A stretch of DNA of 64,000 nucleotides from Sacculina carcini (GCA_916048095.2 OU696570.1:9115816-9179815), one strand, 5' to 3'. Positions 10,126 to 21,112 are shown, numbered from the stretch's first letter. A program made the numbers and translations. Notes: generated from the sequence alone by a model not told the origin.

Positions 10126-12387
10126 TCTAGGTGGCGTTGCCTAGATCAGGCCTTTCCACGAAAATGTGACGTCATCGCCACGTTGCAGTGTGCTGGCGAT
10201 TGTTCCAACTGTCAGTCAATGCAGTTGCACGCTACCGAGCCCACGTGGCTAGTGTTCTCATGTGTTTATTGATTTCTCGCGTGCTATTCTTGGCGATAAT
10301 TGACGTGTATAGTGATTTTCACTACAGTGTGGTTTAGAGTGAAGTGCAAATTTGTCAGATTTCGTGTCAAGTGTGATGTACGATTTTGCCATTCAGCCAT
10401 TTTGTGTTCATCACTCGGATGATTCTGCATGCCATCATCCTGGACATTTTGCTGCGGTCAGAGGTTTGGTTTCGTTCATAGGTTCAGTAAAATATGTACA
10501 TTTGCTCGTTTCTCATTAGGTCTTTGCTTCGTTAAACATGTCTTATCAACATATTTATATATTTGCGTACCATAATAGTTATAAATCATTAGAGGTGGGC
10601 ACTGTTTAGCTGTGTAGCTGCTAGTGTTTCACTTTTAGTCGAATTTGATTGTTTAAATTGAGGTTACTGATTTTGAGATATTTATATTATTGGTGTTTGA
10701 AACTCATTAGCGACAATATATCACACATATCACTTCAGCTCTCGAGTAGTTCAGTGGCTAAGGCGCTGAAATCTTGTGTCAGAGGCTCGCGGTACGAATC
10801 TTGGCCCGCGTGCGAATTTTACTATCCGCTTGGGCTTACTGGGAGGCTGCGCTGTAGATTGGTTCATAGCGAGACGTGTCTTAATCAAAATACGGTGCGC
10901 GCTTAAAACAACAATTAATATTAATCAAAATAAATCATTTCATCAGTTACTTCAGCTAATATGAAAGGTTTATTTCATCACAGAGCTATTGATGTTTTCT
11001 TGTTTGTGTTCATTATATGTTATTAGGAAATTCTTGGAGCTGGTTCCAAGGTGCAAAAGGAATTACGACTGATAGTCTAAATTCAGCATGTTCTCATTCC
11101 CAGAAAAGCAAGAACTACTATAAAGCGTGACATGGAAATATCCAAACACACCGGATCAAATTCAATCATATTAACATCATAGAGATTGTGTGAATCACGC
11201 TTAAATCAGGTATTACTTCAAATTGTTTTTGCTTTATGGAGAATTGTTTGTGCTTTATGGAGAATTGTTTGTGCTTTATGGAGAATAGACAGAGAATCCA
11301 GTGTAGTCATGCTCGAATTTATTGATCATTGTACGGTTTGTCGCTCAAAGCTGTTTGTCCGTCGAGTATTGAAGGACAAAATGTTAAACTTGTGCTGAAT
11401 GTTGGGAATGATATCGCGTTGTTGGCTCTAAGATCATTGGGTGCTACAAATAATCCTGATTTATCCTAAGATACTGCTCATTTTATTTAAATAATATTGC
11501 GTTGGTGGATTATTCGTAATGTAATGACACCGTATAACGACTCCAGGTTGAGAAATGTTTATTCGATGACTGATTCAGTTATGGATTTGTTTTTAGAGCA
11601 TTTCATGAGATGTTTGGATTGATGGATGTCAGACGAGAATATGATCGTTTTGACTAGAGACGTTTTGGCTGTGTATCACACAACATATGCGCTCTGTGAG
11701 ATCACGAAGTATTGTGTGAATGATTTGTGATTGTACATTATCAAATCGAATAATATTTATTTATATTGATTTCATCGGGCAATATTGATTTTTTCACATC
11801 AGGCACTATTGACTTGAAACATTTTACGCGTTCTGCGGAATATTTTCGTGATATTTCAAAGATATTGCTGAACGTCTCATTTTTCGTATATGTGACGCTG
11901 GTATTTCATATTCCCATCATCCAGTGATCGTATATATTGCGGGTTATTGTTGTATTTTCTCAAAAACAGGACTGTCATTCATGTAAAACATTTTGGCTGC
12001 GCGAAGTGAAACCATGTCATCCGAAAAAATTTCGTATTCAATAGAAATTGGTCGCCAAAGATTGGCGTATTATTTTTATGTTGATAATATTGTTTTGCTT
12101 TTATTTTGACTGTGCAGAAGTATATTAAGTATGATAAATTGTGTATTATTGGAAAAAAACGCGATGATAGGTTTAGGTAAAATATATTCAGTTATTCTAT
12201 TTGCAGTTGTATTTGAAGCTTCTTATGTTGGTAACATGATTTTCAAACTTAATTGAGCCGGAATGAAAGTCAAACACCCGCACTAAGCACAATTTCTAAT
12301 AACAACGCGTATCGCCCGTACGAGTGAAGCGACCGCCATCGATGACGTTATACTTTCGTGAAAGGGCCTGTATCAATGCCACCTAGA
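10126..12387. mobile_element. Non-coding TIR element, copy A, with a tRNA-like segment
   Basis: The ends are inverted: TCTAGGTGGCGTTG at 10126 and its near-complement CAATGCCACCTAGA at 12374-12387. The similarity runs about 50 bp inward (GGCC..TTTCACGAAA and GACGTCATCG are shared on both sides). No transposase is encoded in the 2.26 kb between. Most of its body reappears in copy B (12437-21067), so it is a family and not chance. The duplicated target could not be fixed. The superfamily is unknown. Confidence 0.65.
10738..10812 (+). repeat. tRNA-like segment in TIR element copy A
   Basis: TAGTTCAGTGGCTAAGGCG resembles the tRNA A box and D arm, and about 35 bases later GGTACGAATCT resembles the B box and T arm. 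The same segment is better kept in copy B. It does not fold into a complete tRNA with a clear anticodon arm, so it is more likely a tRNA-derived (SINE-type) sequence than a tRNA gene. Confidence 0.5.
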
Positions 12388-12393
12388 CTACTA

Positions 12394-12436
12394 TCTAGGT
12401 ATCTAGGTGGCGTTGGCCTGTATCTAGGTGGCGTTG
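12394..12436 (+). repeat. Tandem TIR ends of the same family
   Basis: The 14-mer TCTAGGTGGCGTTG occurs at 12402 and 12423, preceded by an extra TCTAGGTA. A very similar cluster is at 21068-21109, so copy B is bracketed by the same direct repeat. Confidence 0.7.
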
Positions 12437-12937
12437 ACCGAGCGTACTGGTTAGTGTTCCCAAGTGTTCAGTGTTTTATCGCATGTTATTCTTAGCGATA
12501 ATTGACGTGCTTAGTGATTTTCACTTCAGTGTGGTTTATAGTGAAGTGCGACTTTGTCAGATTTCGTGTCATGTGTGATTTGCGCAGCCATTCTGTGTTC
12601 ATCACTCGGTTGATTCTGCATATCATCATCCTGGACATTTTGCCGCGGTCAGAGGTTTGGTTTCGTTTATAGGTTCAGTAAAATATGCACACCTGCTCGT
12701 TTCTCATGTGGTTTTCGCTTCGTTAAATATGTCTTATCAACATAGCTATATATTTGCATACCATCATAGTTATAAATCAACAGAGGTGGGCACTGTTTAG
12801 CTGTTTAGCTTTGTAGCTACTAGTGTTTCGCTTTTCGTCTAAATTGATTGTTGAAATTTAGGTTATTGATTTTGAAATATTTATATTAGTGATGTTTGAA
12901 ACTCATTAGCGACAATATATCACAGAAATCATTTCAG

Positions 12938-13012
12938 CTCCCGAGTAGTTCAGTGGCTAAGGCGCTAACATCTTGTGTCAAAGACTCGCGGTTCGAATCC
13001 TGACCCGCGCGC
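12938..13012 (+). repeat. tRNA-like segment in TIR element copy B
   Basis: TAGTTCAGTGGCTAAGGCG is identical to copy A, and the downstream GGTTCGAATCC is a perfect consensus B box. Good internal promoter boxes for RNA polymerase III are therefore present in this copy. Whether it is transcribed cannot be told. Confidence 0.55.
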
Positions 13013-13541
13013 GAATTTTAATACCCGCTTGAGTTTACTGGGAGGCACGGCTGTAGATTGGCTCACAGCGGGACGCGTCAAATAGTCATATAGTATGGTG
13101 CTCGATTAAATTACCAATTAAATTAAATCATAATAAATAATTTCAGCAATAACATATAAAATATAATATGAAAGGTAATATGAAAGGTAAAGTTCATCAC
13201 AGAGCTATTGATGCTTTCTTGTTTGTGCTCATTTTGATATATTATAAAATAAAAAAATTGATTTCCTGATAATTATCAGGAAATTACTGGGGCTGTGTTC
13301 CGGGTTGCAAAACGAATTACGACCGATAGTCTAAATTCAGCATGTTCTCATTCCCAGAAAAGCAAGAACTACTATAAAGCGTGTCATGCAAATATCCAAG
13401 CACACAGCAGCGCCTTCAATCATATTAGTATCACAGAGATTGTGTGAATCACTCTTAAATCAGGTATTGCTTCAAATTGTTTGTGCTTTGTGAAGATTAG
13501 ACACAGAATCTAGTGTGCTAATGCTCGAATTTACTGATCAT

Positions 13542-14762
13542 TAGGGCTATCAAAAAATTAACCTAAAAATAGAAAAAATAAGCTTATTTTCAGTAAAAAA
13601 GTAACCTAAAAAAGTAACCTAAAAAAGTAACCGAAAAATATCCTTGTGCCCGTTCGCAAAAGCTAGTCTTGTTAATGCCCACAAAGCTGTTTTCCCTCTC
13701 CTAGGTTTAGGTGACATTTCCACAACAAAACACTAAAAAGCATCCCAATACAGGCGAAAAACAATGCTAATGCATTAATTTATATTCAACAAGACAATTG
13801 AATTTATGAGCTGCATAATTATTTCATATGATAGTGAGGTTACTGCGTCGAGTTGTTACGTGATTCAGCTTGTTTCTTTGCGCCAATATGTATGTGTGTG
13901 TGCGTGAGCATTGTACGTGTGTGAGTATCCACGTCTACGTGTAATAATAATTTGCTGACTGTATTATTACAAGGGGGCACTGATTCGTCTCTTGAGCTCA
14001 ACCGTGGGAAAAATAACACTGTCTCACGCTGCAAACATCACATGATATTTCCTGTCTCGTGCGTATTGACAAGTGTTACTGAGCAGTATCGACTATAGAG
14101 AGTTCAGACGTTGTACTATCCCACGCTCCAAACATGTATCTGGCTCATGTGAATTTCTTAATATGAAGAAAAGCAATCCAGCGTATCCAAAAGCATATAC
14201 AATAGCCAGTACCACAGAATAGAATATAATAGCAATAGCAAACAAGTTGGTAATAAATAGCAGGGAAAAGTAAGCTTAGTTAGGTTTGTAATATGCATGT
14301 GTAAGTAAGCAATATGCATGTGTAAGTAAGCAATATGCATGTGTAAGCAATTAGTAATATGTAAATGAAGCAATATGCATGTGTAACAGTTAGTAAGCAA
14401 TATGCATGTGTAAGCAAGCAAATGTAAAATTTTGACAGCCAAACAAATGGTATGTTTTCATCTTCAGAGATTATCTGTCATCCAATTCTCCTTATTCTAA
14501 TTAATACACTTTCTATGCCTGGAAAATGTGACCAAAATCCGTGATCAAGTAGCAAAATAACAAAAATACGGCAAAATTAACCTCACAATTGAAAAGTAAC
14601 CTAAAAGCAAAAAAAGTAACCTAACGACGAAAAAGTAACTTTTGGTAACATAATAACTTTTTTAATAATTACCATATACAACTTTTTCATGCAGTTTTAG
14701 GCATCTTATGAAAAAGTGACCGTTAGATGAAAAAGTAATTTTATTAACTTTTGACAGCCCTA
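13542..14762. mobile_element. hAT-like non-autonomous element (TIR TAGGGCTRTCAAAA)
   Basis: The left end TAGGGCTATCAAAA and the right end TTTTGACAGCCCTA are inverted. It is flanked by near-identical 8-bp sequences (CTGATCAT left, TTGATCAT right), and the uninterrupted site TTGATCAT is seen in copy A. An 8-bp target duplication with these ends suggests the hAT superfamily. The interior is AT-rich with many GTAACCTAAAA motifs and no transposase. Confidence 0.75.
14289..14415. repeat. Short tandem repeat (AATATGCATGTGTAAG unit)
   Basis: About five copies of a unit near 20 bases containing AATATGCATGTGTAAG lie inside the hAT-like element. The antisense ORF rich in His, Leu and Cys across it is a translation of the repeat. 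Confidence 0.7.
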
Positions 14763-15259
14763 TTGATCATTGTACGGTCTGTCGCTCAAAGCTGTTCGTC
14801 CGTCGAGTATTGAAGGACAAAATTTTAAACTTGTGCTGAATGTTAGGAGTAGAGATGCGACCTCAAAAAACCGATGCTTTTTTGCCAAAAAACCTCGACC
14901 ATAAAAACATGTTTTTTTCTTTCGAAGAGTCATGCAAATAATTCAAATTATGGAATTGATATATTTGGGATGTTAAATGAATGATTTTTATGAACACATG
15001 AGTTATTCATGGTTTTAGTGGCCTTATCAAATTGAATTATCATTAAATGTGCACAATAAAATTGTTTTAATGTGTCTGAAAGACCTAATATCATTGTTTG
15101 CACGGAATGTGCGGCACTTCTATGTACAGTACAGCTTTGCATTCAATTATTGAGTTAATCGTTGTGTAAGAAAGCAGGGTTTGAGAACCGTTTTTTTCTG
15201 GTAAAAAATTGAACCAGTTTTAAAAAAACAACAACAGGTGGCATAATTTGTATTATTTT

Positions 15260-15712
15260 TGTGGTTAGTGCGTGTATTAATTGTTGTATATTTGTATATG
15301 TGTGTAAGAGTTTGTAAGCGTGCGCGTGCACTATTGGACTTGTTATTGGGAACGTTACTGTAGGTGCCTCGAATGTCATGCGCGTGCAACTGAATATGTG
15401 TGCGTATGCGCGTGTGTGTTTGTATGTTCGTGTGTGCGCGAGTGACAGTTGATTGCGTCAGCGAGAATGTGACGAGTCAGTGAGAGTCTTGGTGATGCGT
15501 TGGTTTAGTGTGCGGTGTTTTGTGCGGCGATAGTTGTTTCAGTGCTTTTCGCGTGTGCGTGTGTCTAGGGGTTTACGTGCGAGTATGAGAGGATCTTGTG
15601 TGCCGTATTCTTATCCGTGTTTTTAGCTGGCGTCGTCTGAACTCTTGTGCGGCTTTATTTCCAGTTTCATATCATCGATATAATTCGCATTACATACATC
15701 GTTCACATTACA
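15260..15712 (+). repeat. 5' LTR of Gypsy-2
   Basis: The LTR is 453 bp, TG...CA. Its last part (from AGCTGGCGTCGTCTG at 15625) is repeated at 18856-18934 as the surviving piece of the 3' LTR. Differences between the two include an extra TACATA-type stretch here, so the element is not brand new. Confidence 0.8.
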
Positions 15713-15732
15713 AGCTATTCCGGCACTTAGAT

Positions 15733-16509
15733 ATGGCGAATCTGAAGATGCATGACATTCTACGGCCGTTTGACGGGAGCCAGGATGTCGTGCAATGGAT
15801 CGAAAAGTTTGAAAGAGTGACAGAACTATGGAAGATTGACGCCCTGGAGACCGTCGTGCCTCTGTTCCTCGATGGCCCGGCGTACGCAGTGCTCTGTGAA
15901 ATGGATGAGGTCAAAAAGTGTGCGTATTCGGAGATCAAAAGATCACTGCTGGACGCTTTCGCTACAGACAGGTTCTCGGCATACGAAATGTTCACCGCGT
16001 GTAAGTGGAAGGGAGAGCCAGCCGATGTTTACATGGCAAGTCTGAGGCGACTTGCTAAGCTTGCTAATATCAAGTGTGACAACGTTCTCAAGAACGCTTT
16101 TGTGGTGGGATTGCCGCGTGAGGTCTCACGAGGATTGAGAACCATGTCGAATTTGACAACAATTGCTTTGGCGTCGGTCGTCGAGCGTGCGCGCATATTT
16201 TCGACAGAGGTCGACGAGGGTAGTACTGCGATGGTGGCACGAAACATGCAACACTTTCGCAATGCGAAAATACAATATTCGACGCAGAGAAGGTGTTTCA
16301 ATTGTGGTGGCCCTCATCTCGCAAGGTACTGCAATGCGCGGAGCAGCGGTGGTTCATTGCAAAATGTGCGTCGCCAAATTGAATGTTTCGGATGCGGGGG
16401 ACCGCATCTAAGGAGAAACTGTCCTCGCGAACAAGAAAGAACACAACACACGGGAAACGACGAGGGGAGATCTGGTGCGCCAGCAGCACTCCCACTGTCC
16501 AGTCAGTAA
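15733..16509 (+). CDS. Gypsy-2 Gag, intact frame with two zinc knuckles
   Basis: The ATG at 15733 (MANLKMHDILRPFDG) opens a 258-codon frame just after the LTR. The frame also runs back into the LTR, but this ATG fits the usual leader position. The first two thirds resemble a retrotransposon capsid (QWIEKFERVTELW, AFVVGLPREV). The C-terminal third holds two CCHC-type knuckles, CFNCGGPHLARYC and CFGCGGPHLRRNC, that would bind RNA. The protease frame overlaps its end by 127 bases, so a frameshift would be needed to make Gag-Pol. Confidence 0.8.
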   Translation: MANLKMHDILRPFDGSQDVVQWIEKFERVTELWKIDALETVVPLFLDGPAYAVLCEMDEVKKCAYSEIKRSLLDAFATDRFSAYEMFTACKWKGEPADVYMASLRRLAKLANIKCDNVLKNAFVVGLPREVSRGLRTMSNLTTIALASVVERARIFSTEVDEGSTAMVARNMQHFRNAKIQYSTQRRCFNCGGPHLARYCNARSSGGSLQNVRRQIECFGCGGPHLRRNCPREQERTQHTGNDEGRSGAPAALPLSSQ

Positions 16510-16919
16510 TGGCGCTTCCGCGTGTGCCAGCGGTAGTCAATGGTAGAAATGTGCATGCTGTGATGGACACGGGCTGCACAATGTCGATCGTGCCTCGATC
16601 GAGTGCTGCAAATGCGCGTGGCAGCTGCAGCGTGACTACCGTCGATGGTCGTAGAGTGCCGTGTGCTGGTACGGACAAGGTGCGAGTGGCTATAGGTGGG
16701 GTGGAACTCTGGTTGCCTGTGGCTAACGATCTATTGGGCGAGGTTGAAGTGATTGTTGGCATGGACGTCGTTGCGAGGCTCGGGGGCGTATATGTGGACG
16801 AGCGTGGTGTAGTATTGGAGCCTAGAGAATGTTCGGTGCCTAATGGCGGTCCGGTGTGCAGCGTGACTGCAGGTACTGTTCCGAGAACAGCGAAAACTGA
16901 GGTGTGTCCGATGAACTGA
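16383..16919 (+). CDS. Gypsy-2 aspartic protease region
   Basis: This frame overlaps the end of gag in another frame. It contains AVMDTGCTMSIVP, an intact retropepsin DTG site, then VEVIVGMDVVARLGG, matching the second conserved segment (I-G-M-D). It ends at TGA near 16919, before the RT frame, whereas an active element would be expected to read on into RT. The true start cannot be fixed, because the protein is normally made as part of a polyprotein. Confidence 0.7.
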   Translation: MFRMRGTASKEKLSSRTRKNTTHGKRRGEIWCASSTPTVQSVMALPRVPAVVNGRNVHAVMDTGCTMSIVPRSSAANARGSCSVTTVDGRRVPCAGTDKVRVAIGGVELWLPVANDLLGEVEVIVGMDVVARLGGVYVDERGVVLEPRECSVPNGGPVCSVTAGTVPRTAKTEVCPMN

Positions 16920-16939
16920 AGATTGAAGACTGTAATTTT

Positions 16940-17640
16940 TAGGTTAGATTCGATGGTGACTCGTGGACAGTGAAGTGGAAATGGTGCGACGGGGCTCCGG
17001 TGCTCAGAAATGTTGTCGGTAGTTACAGCAGTGTAAGGAAGCCCGAGTTCAAGGATAGATTTGACGAAGAGATTCAGAGATGGATATCACAGGGTTGGTT
17101 GATACCTTGTGGAATGACCGGGGGCATACTTCCGTTGATGGCCGTTTATCAACCGAATAAGAGAAAGGTGATGCCGGTGATTGACTACCGCGAACTCAAT
17201 AAGTACGTTGAGAGTCACAGTGGGTTCGACACTCCGGTGTGTGAAGAGACATTGCGCGGCTGGCGCAGGTGGCCGGGCCCGCTAAAATTGGTCGACCTGA
17301 AGACGTCTCATCTGCAGATAAAAATGGATGAAACTTTATGGCAGTACCAGCAAGTTGAGTTTAATGGGGACAGGTACTGTCCAACGAGACTGGGATTCGG
17401 TCTTAGTTGTGCACCGCGGTTGATGACGAAGATTTTAAGGAAGGTATTGAGCATGAACGAACGAATCCAGTAAGGAACGAGCTCGTATATAGATGATATT
17501 CTGGTAAACGAGAGTGTTGTGAGCGCCGCCGATGTCATCAATCATTTGAAAAAGTACGGCTTGTAGGCGAAGGTACCTGAGGACATGGAAAATGGTCGAG
17601 CACTTGGACTGAATCCGAGAGTAGACAGGTGTCTTGGTTT
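16940..17640 (+). pseudogene. Gypsy-2 reverse transcriptase, broken
   Basis: RT motifs in one frame: MPVIDYRELNKYV, LKLVDLKTSHLQIKMDE, CPTRLGFGLSCAPRLM. A stop at 17471 is followed in the same region by SYIDDILVNES, the catalytic YIDD. Further stops follow and the thumb region (17560-17880) is heavily decayed. Confidence 0.8.
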
Positions 17641-17884
17641 TCACCAGAGGTAATGCATTTCCAGATGATGTAGAAGATGGCACGACCAAAAAGACAACTG
17701 TTTTCCTTGTGCGGCAGACTAGTTGGGCACCATCCCGTGGCTGGGTGGTTGAGGGTTGCCGCTAGTTTTGTGAAAAGATCGACACAAAATATTGATTGGG
17801 ATGAAGGCGTGAGCTGAGAGACTTTGGTAATGGCACGATAAATGCTGAAGAAAGTTATGTCGAATGATCCAGTGCGTGGCAGAT

Positions 17885-18564
17885 GGCATGTACCTGACAA
17901 ACTCAAAGGAGCCGTCTGTTGTGATGCCAGCAGTCTTGCTCTAGGGGTCATTCTTGAGGTGGACGGCGAGGTAGCAGAAGACGCGTCATGGCTGTGAAAG
18001 TCAGGTGATGCAAATCACATCAACGTTGTGGAGATGGACGCCGTGTTGAGAGGAGTCAATCTAGCGGTGAAAGGGGGTATTCAGCAGATCGAGGTGAAAA
18101 CGGATTCTTCCACGGTGCTTGGATGGCTGAAATCGGTGCTAAACGGCGAGAGCCGGGTGAAGAGCAGCAGTGCGGCTGAAATGTTGATCAAACGCAAGCT
18201 TGGCGTGTTGAGTGATCTGGCTGATGAACTCGGTCTGAGAATATCAGCATCTTACGTTAGGTCAGAACATAACAAGGCGGATGCACTCACCAGGGTGCCG
18301 AGGTCGTGGCTACGAATATCTGAGGCAAATAATGAGACGGGTCTTATGACGGTGGAAGAGTTGCATGGTCTGCATCATTTTGGTGTCGACAGAACCTTGG
18401 CGCTGAGTAGAATGGTAGATCCCAAAATGACCAAGAAAGAAACGGAGGACTGTGTGAAAAGATGTTTGCGTTGTCAGTCGGTGGATCCAGCGCCAGTAAG
18501 GCACCCTCCTGGCGAAATTAGTGTTGACAATAATCGGAGTCGCTTCTCGGTGGACCCTACATAG
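17885..18564 (+). pseudogene. Gypsy-2 RNase H and integrase zinc domain
   Basis: RNase H residues are readable: GAVCCDASSLALGVILE, then after a TGA near 17995, VVEMDAVLRGVN, KTDSSTVLGWLKS and RSEHNKADALTRV, covering the D-E-D-D set. The integrase zinc domain follows (HHFGVDRTL...CVKRCLRCQSVD). The frame from 18028 is open for 178 codons and ends at TAG near 18562. Confidence 0.8.
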
Positions 18565-18855
18565 TACTATTGTGGATTCCGGCCCATGTGGCCTTGTGCT
18601 ATGGAAAAAGGAGCGCTCCGAGAACGCTGACGACGTTGTGAGGATCCTGAACGACGTGTTTCTCGAAAGAGGACCACCGGATTAACTTTTGTTGGACAAC
18701 AGTGCCGCGTTCCGATCGTCTGTACTGGCAGAGCTGTGTGACAAGTGGGGTGTCATCAGAAGGTATCGAGCAGCTTATCGACCTACGGGTAACGGGATCG
18801 TAGAACGTCATCATCGCACTGTGAAGAGAATGGCGGAACGATGTGGCAAAACTTA
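18565..18855 (+). pseudogene. Gypsy-2 integrase core, truncated
   Basis: The translation gives TIVDSGPCGLVLWKKE, an in-frame TAA near 18680, then LLLDNSAAFRSS (second catalytic D) and GNGIVERHHRTVK (catalytic E). The first catalytic aspartate is lost with an upstream deletion. After GKT the sequence jumps directly into the end of the LTR, so the C-terminal domain is missing. Confidence 0.75.
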
Positions 18856-18934
18856 AGCTGGCGTCGTCTGAACTCTTGTGCGGCTTTATTTCCAGTTTCA
18901 TATCATCGATATAATTCGCATCGTTAACATTACA
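18856..18934 (+). repeat. Truncated 3' LTR of Gypsy-2
   Basis: It matches the last part of the 5' LTR (15625-15712), with a small internal deletion. It joins the integrase fragment at its left and the ATTTT target duplication at its right. Confidence 0.85.
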
Positions 18935-19134
18935 ATTTTTTACACATTACCCTTTTCCTCCCAGAAACGAACTACGTTGATTTTAATAACTTTCATTATT
19001 TCATTCAACGGATCAATTATTTGCAAATATAAAAGTACAAACACTGCAAATATTTACATTACACGAAAAACGGCAATATTTTCGTGTAGGAATAAAACGA
19101 CTGAGGAAAAACATTCAATGTACAAAAATGTATT

Positions 19135-19530
19135 GCATTGTTGGTTGTTTCTTATTGAATCATATTCATTGTTCTTGATTGTTATTTATCACATACTTAT
19201 TAATATGTATCCTTATTTAATCCTATTCATTGATGGTTGTCATGTATTCAAACACATTTACTTATTGAATCATTTATTGAATCATTGTTGATTATTGTTA
19301 TTTATTGAGGAACGTGGGCGGAGTGACATTATGGAGTGTTATCAGATAATGGTTTATTATTTATTGTCATTCATTTATTATTCACTTTTCCAACTATCTT
19401 TCTAGAGTTTTTTTTCTTTTCGAACTCTCTTTCTCTCTGCATCTTTTGTGCGCTTCCGGTACATGGGGCCACCTTAGGGTGGTAATAGTGCTTACACTCT
19501 TCCCGTGCTACTGGATTTGCTTGTAATTAA
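19135..19530 (+). mobile_element. 5'-truncated LINE tail, same family as LINE-A
   Basis: The stretch ending in GCTTCCGGTACATGGGGCCA, the block CACCTTAGGGTGGTAATAGT and TGTAATTAATAAAAA matches the 3' untranslated end of LINE-A at 49680-50039. No coding part is left. It lies inside hAT element N1: the uninterrupted copy 2 lacks it. Confidence 0.8.
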
Positions 19531-19771
19531 TAAAAATTCATAAACCAGTTCTAAAAACAGGTTATTAATAAATGAGCAATTAATTTTGTTCAACTTCTCT
19601 TGATCTGCCGCCATTTTTTTCTAAATCTCCACATCTACGAAAACCGTCTTTCAAAAAAATCGAATTTGAAAATACCATACTTTAAAAAACAGTTGAAATC
19701 AAGTGGTTTAACCAGCCGCTTATACGTACCAGCAGGCTACTTGATATACAATAGGTATTTGAACGTACATC

Positions 19772-19955
19772 CAGAGCCGTTGCGAGGAATTATGCCCCCC
19801 CCCGAAGGCAGCAATTGGGGCCCCCATTATAAATAAATCACCAAATAATGAATGTATTTATTAGACATCATCACATAATACGTGAAGCAGCGGGGCACGT
19901 CAACATTCGCCCCCCCCCCGGCCGGGGGGTACGGGGGGCGGTTGCTACGGCTCTG
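19772..19955. mobile_element. Small hAT MITE (TIR CAGAGCCGT), copy 1
   Basis: The ends CAGAGCCGTTGC and GCTACGGCTCTG are inverted. A perfect 8-bp duplication CGTACATC flanks it (19764-19771 and 19956-19963). The 184-bp interior has C and G runs and AATTATG. Related copies are at 30436-30903 and 53776-54033. It lies inside hAT element N1. Confidence 0.85.
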
Positions 19956-20586
19956 CGTACATCAATCAAACCTATCTTCCATAGTGACTATTTTAGAAAG
20001 CATGCTTCAGCGTTAGTTTAAATAAACGTGTGTCAAAAAACACTTGTCCAAACAATTAACTTCTCTTGTTCTGCTGTCAACATTTTCTGAATCTGTACAT
20101 TAACAAAACGAATTTAAAACCATTTTTAAAAACATCATTGTATTTTTTCATAAAAACATATTTTCTTCACATAAAAAAACACATGATTACTCAATGAATT
20201 CGTTTTGTTCTGCTGACAAATTATTCCAAATATCCACATCATTAAAACCATCTTTTAAAAAAACATGGGTTTTCTCAATGAAATAACATAAACCACCGGA
20301 CCCGGATGCACTTTCAAACAGTCTCCTGGGATATTTACTGATACATTTTTTTGTTTTTTATACTATTATCAAATTATCTTTGAAATAAGACACGTAAAGA
20401 TATAAAAAACATCAATTAAACTCATTTATATGTATTAAAATCCACCATCCGATGACAATTGGGGCAAATTCTGAAAACACAAAAGCAAACAAAAAAACTA
20501 GTAACAAAATTGCAAAAAACACATAAAAACGTTTTTTTGCATCTCTAGTTAGGAGTGATTTCGCGGTGTTGGCTCTAAGCATGGCT

Positions 20587-20669
20587 GGCAACTATACTAT
20601 ATACTAACTATATAACTATAACTATACTAACTATATAGTGGCGGACACTAGTGTCCGCCACTAGTTGCC
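20587..20669. repeat. Short insert with a long perfect palindrome
   Basis: An insert absent from copy A of the TIR element lies between GGCAACTA (20587) and TAGTTGCC (20669), which are inverted. Within it, 20636-20663 is a perfect 28-base palindrome centred on ACACTAGTGT. The left half is an AT-rich ACTATA repeat. It may be a tiny MITE. Confidence 0.6.
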
Positions 20670-21067
20670 TCGTGTGAAAGGGGCATAAGATCCTTGGGTG
20701 CTACAAATCATCCTGATTTATATGAAGATACTGCTCATTTTATTTAAATAGTATTGCGTTGGTGGACTATTTGTAATGTAATGACACCGTATAAAGGCTC
20801 CAGGCTGAGATATGCTTGTTCTCATCCGTTGACTGTTTCGACTATGGATGCCAGGCCTTTGTGTTTGGAGCATTTAGTGAGATGGTTGGATTGATGGATT
20901 CCAGACTGGAATATGGTCGGTTTGACTAGACATTTTGGCTGTGTATCACACATCACATATCACACAACATATGCGCTCTGTGAGACCACGAAGTATTGTG
21001 TCAATGAGTTGGGATTGTCGTGCAGTATCACATAGTATAATATTCATTTAATAGGTCGTATAATAGG

Positions 21068-21109
21068 TCTAGGTATCTAGGTGGCGTTGCTGTAGTCTAG
21101 GTGGCGTTG
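21068..21109 (+). repeat. Tandem TIR ends at the right of copy B
   Basis: The 14-mer TCTAGGTGGCGTTG is at 21076 and 21096, with TCTAGGTA before the first. This mirrors the cluster at 12394-12436. Confidence 0.7.
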
Positions 21110-21112
21110 TTC

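Larger units (their letters stand above)
15260..18934 (+). mobile_element. Gypsy-2 retrotransposon inside hAT element N1
   Basis: It begins TGTGGTTAG at 15260 and ends CATTACA at 18934, flanked by the 5-bp duplication ATTTT (15255-15259 and 18935-18939). It contains an LTR, gag, protease, RT, RNase H and part of integrase. The integrase end, the polypurine tract and the first 365 or so bases of the 3' LTR are deleted. It is related to Gypsy-1. Confidence 0.85.
14850..20547. mobile_element. hAT-type element N1, copy 1, split by later insertions
   Basis: The ends are TAGAGATGC at 14850 and GCATCTCTA at 20547, flanked by a perfect 8-bp duplication GTTAGGAG (14842-14849 and 20548-20555). A second copy in reverse orientation at 25505-27061 has no large insertions and is 1.56 kb, so the 4.1-kb excess here is later DNA: Gypsy-2, a LINE tail and a small MITE. 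No transposase is present. Confidence 0.85.
12437..21067. mobile_element. Non-coding TIR element, copy B, with nested insertions
   Basis: Sequence colinear with copy A appears in pieces: 12437-13541, 14763-14849, 20548-20580 and 20690-21050. Between the pieces lie a 1.2-kb hAT-like MITE, a 5.7-kb hAT-type element with its own nested insertions, and a short palindromic insert. The colinearity with copy A shows the empty sites. Copy B lacks about 110 bases of the left end and the last 600 bases of copy A. Confidence 0.7.

Noticed and set aside
12938..13012. Functional tRNA gene
   Set aside because: A and B boxes fit, but the acceptor stem and anticodon arm do not pair well, and the segment is inside a repeated element.
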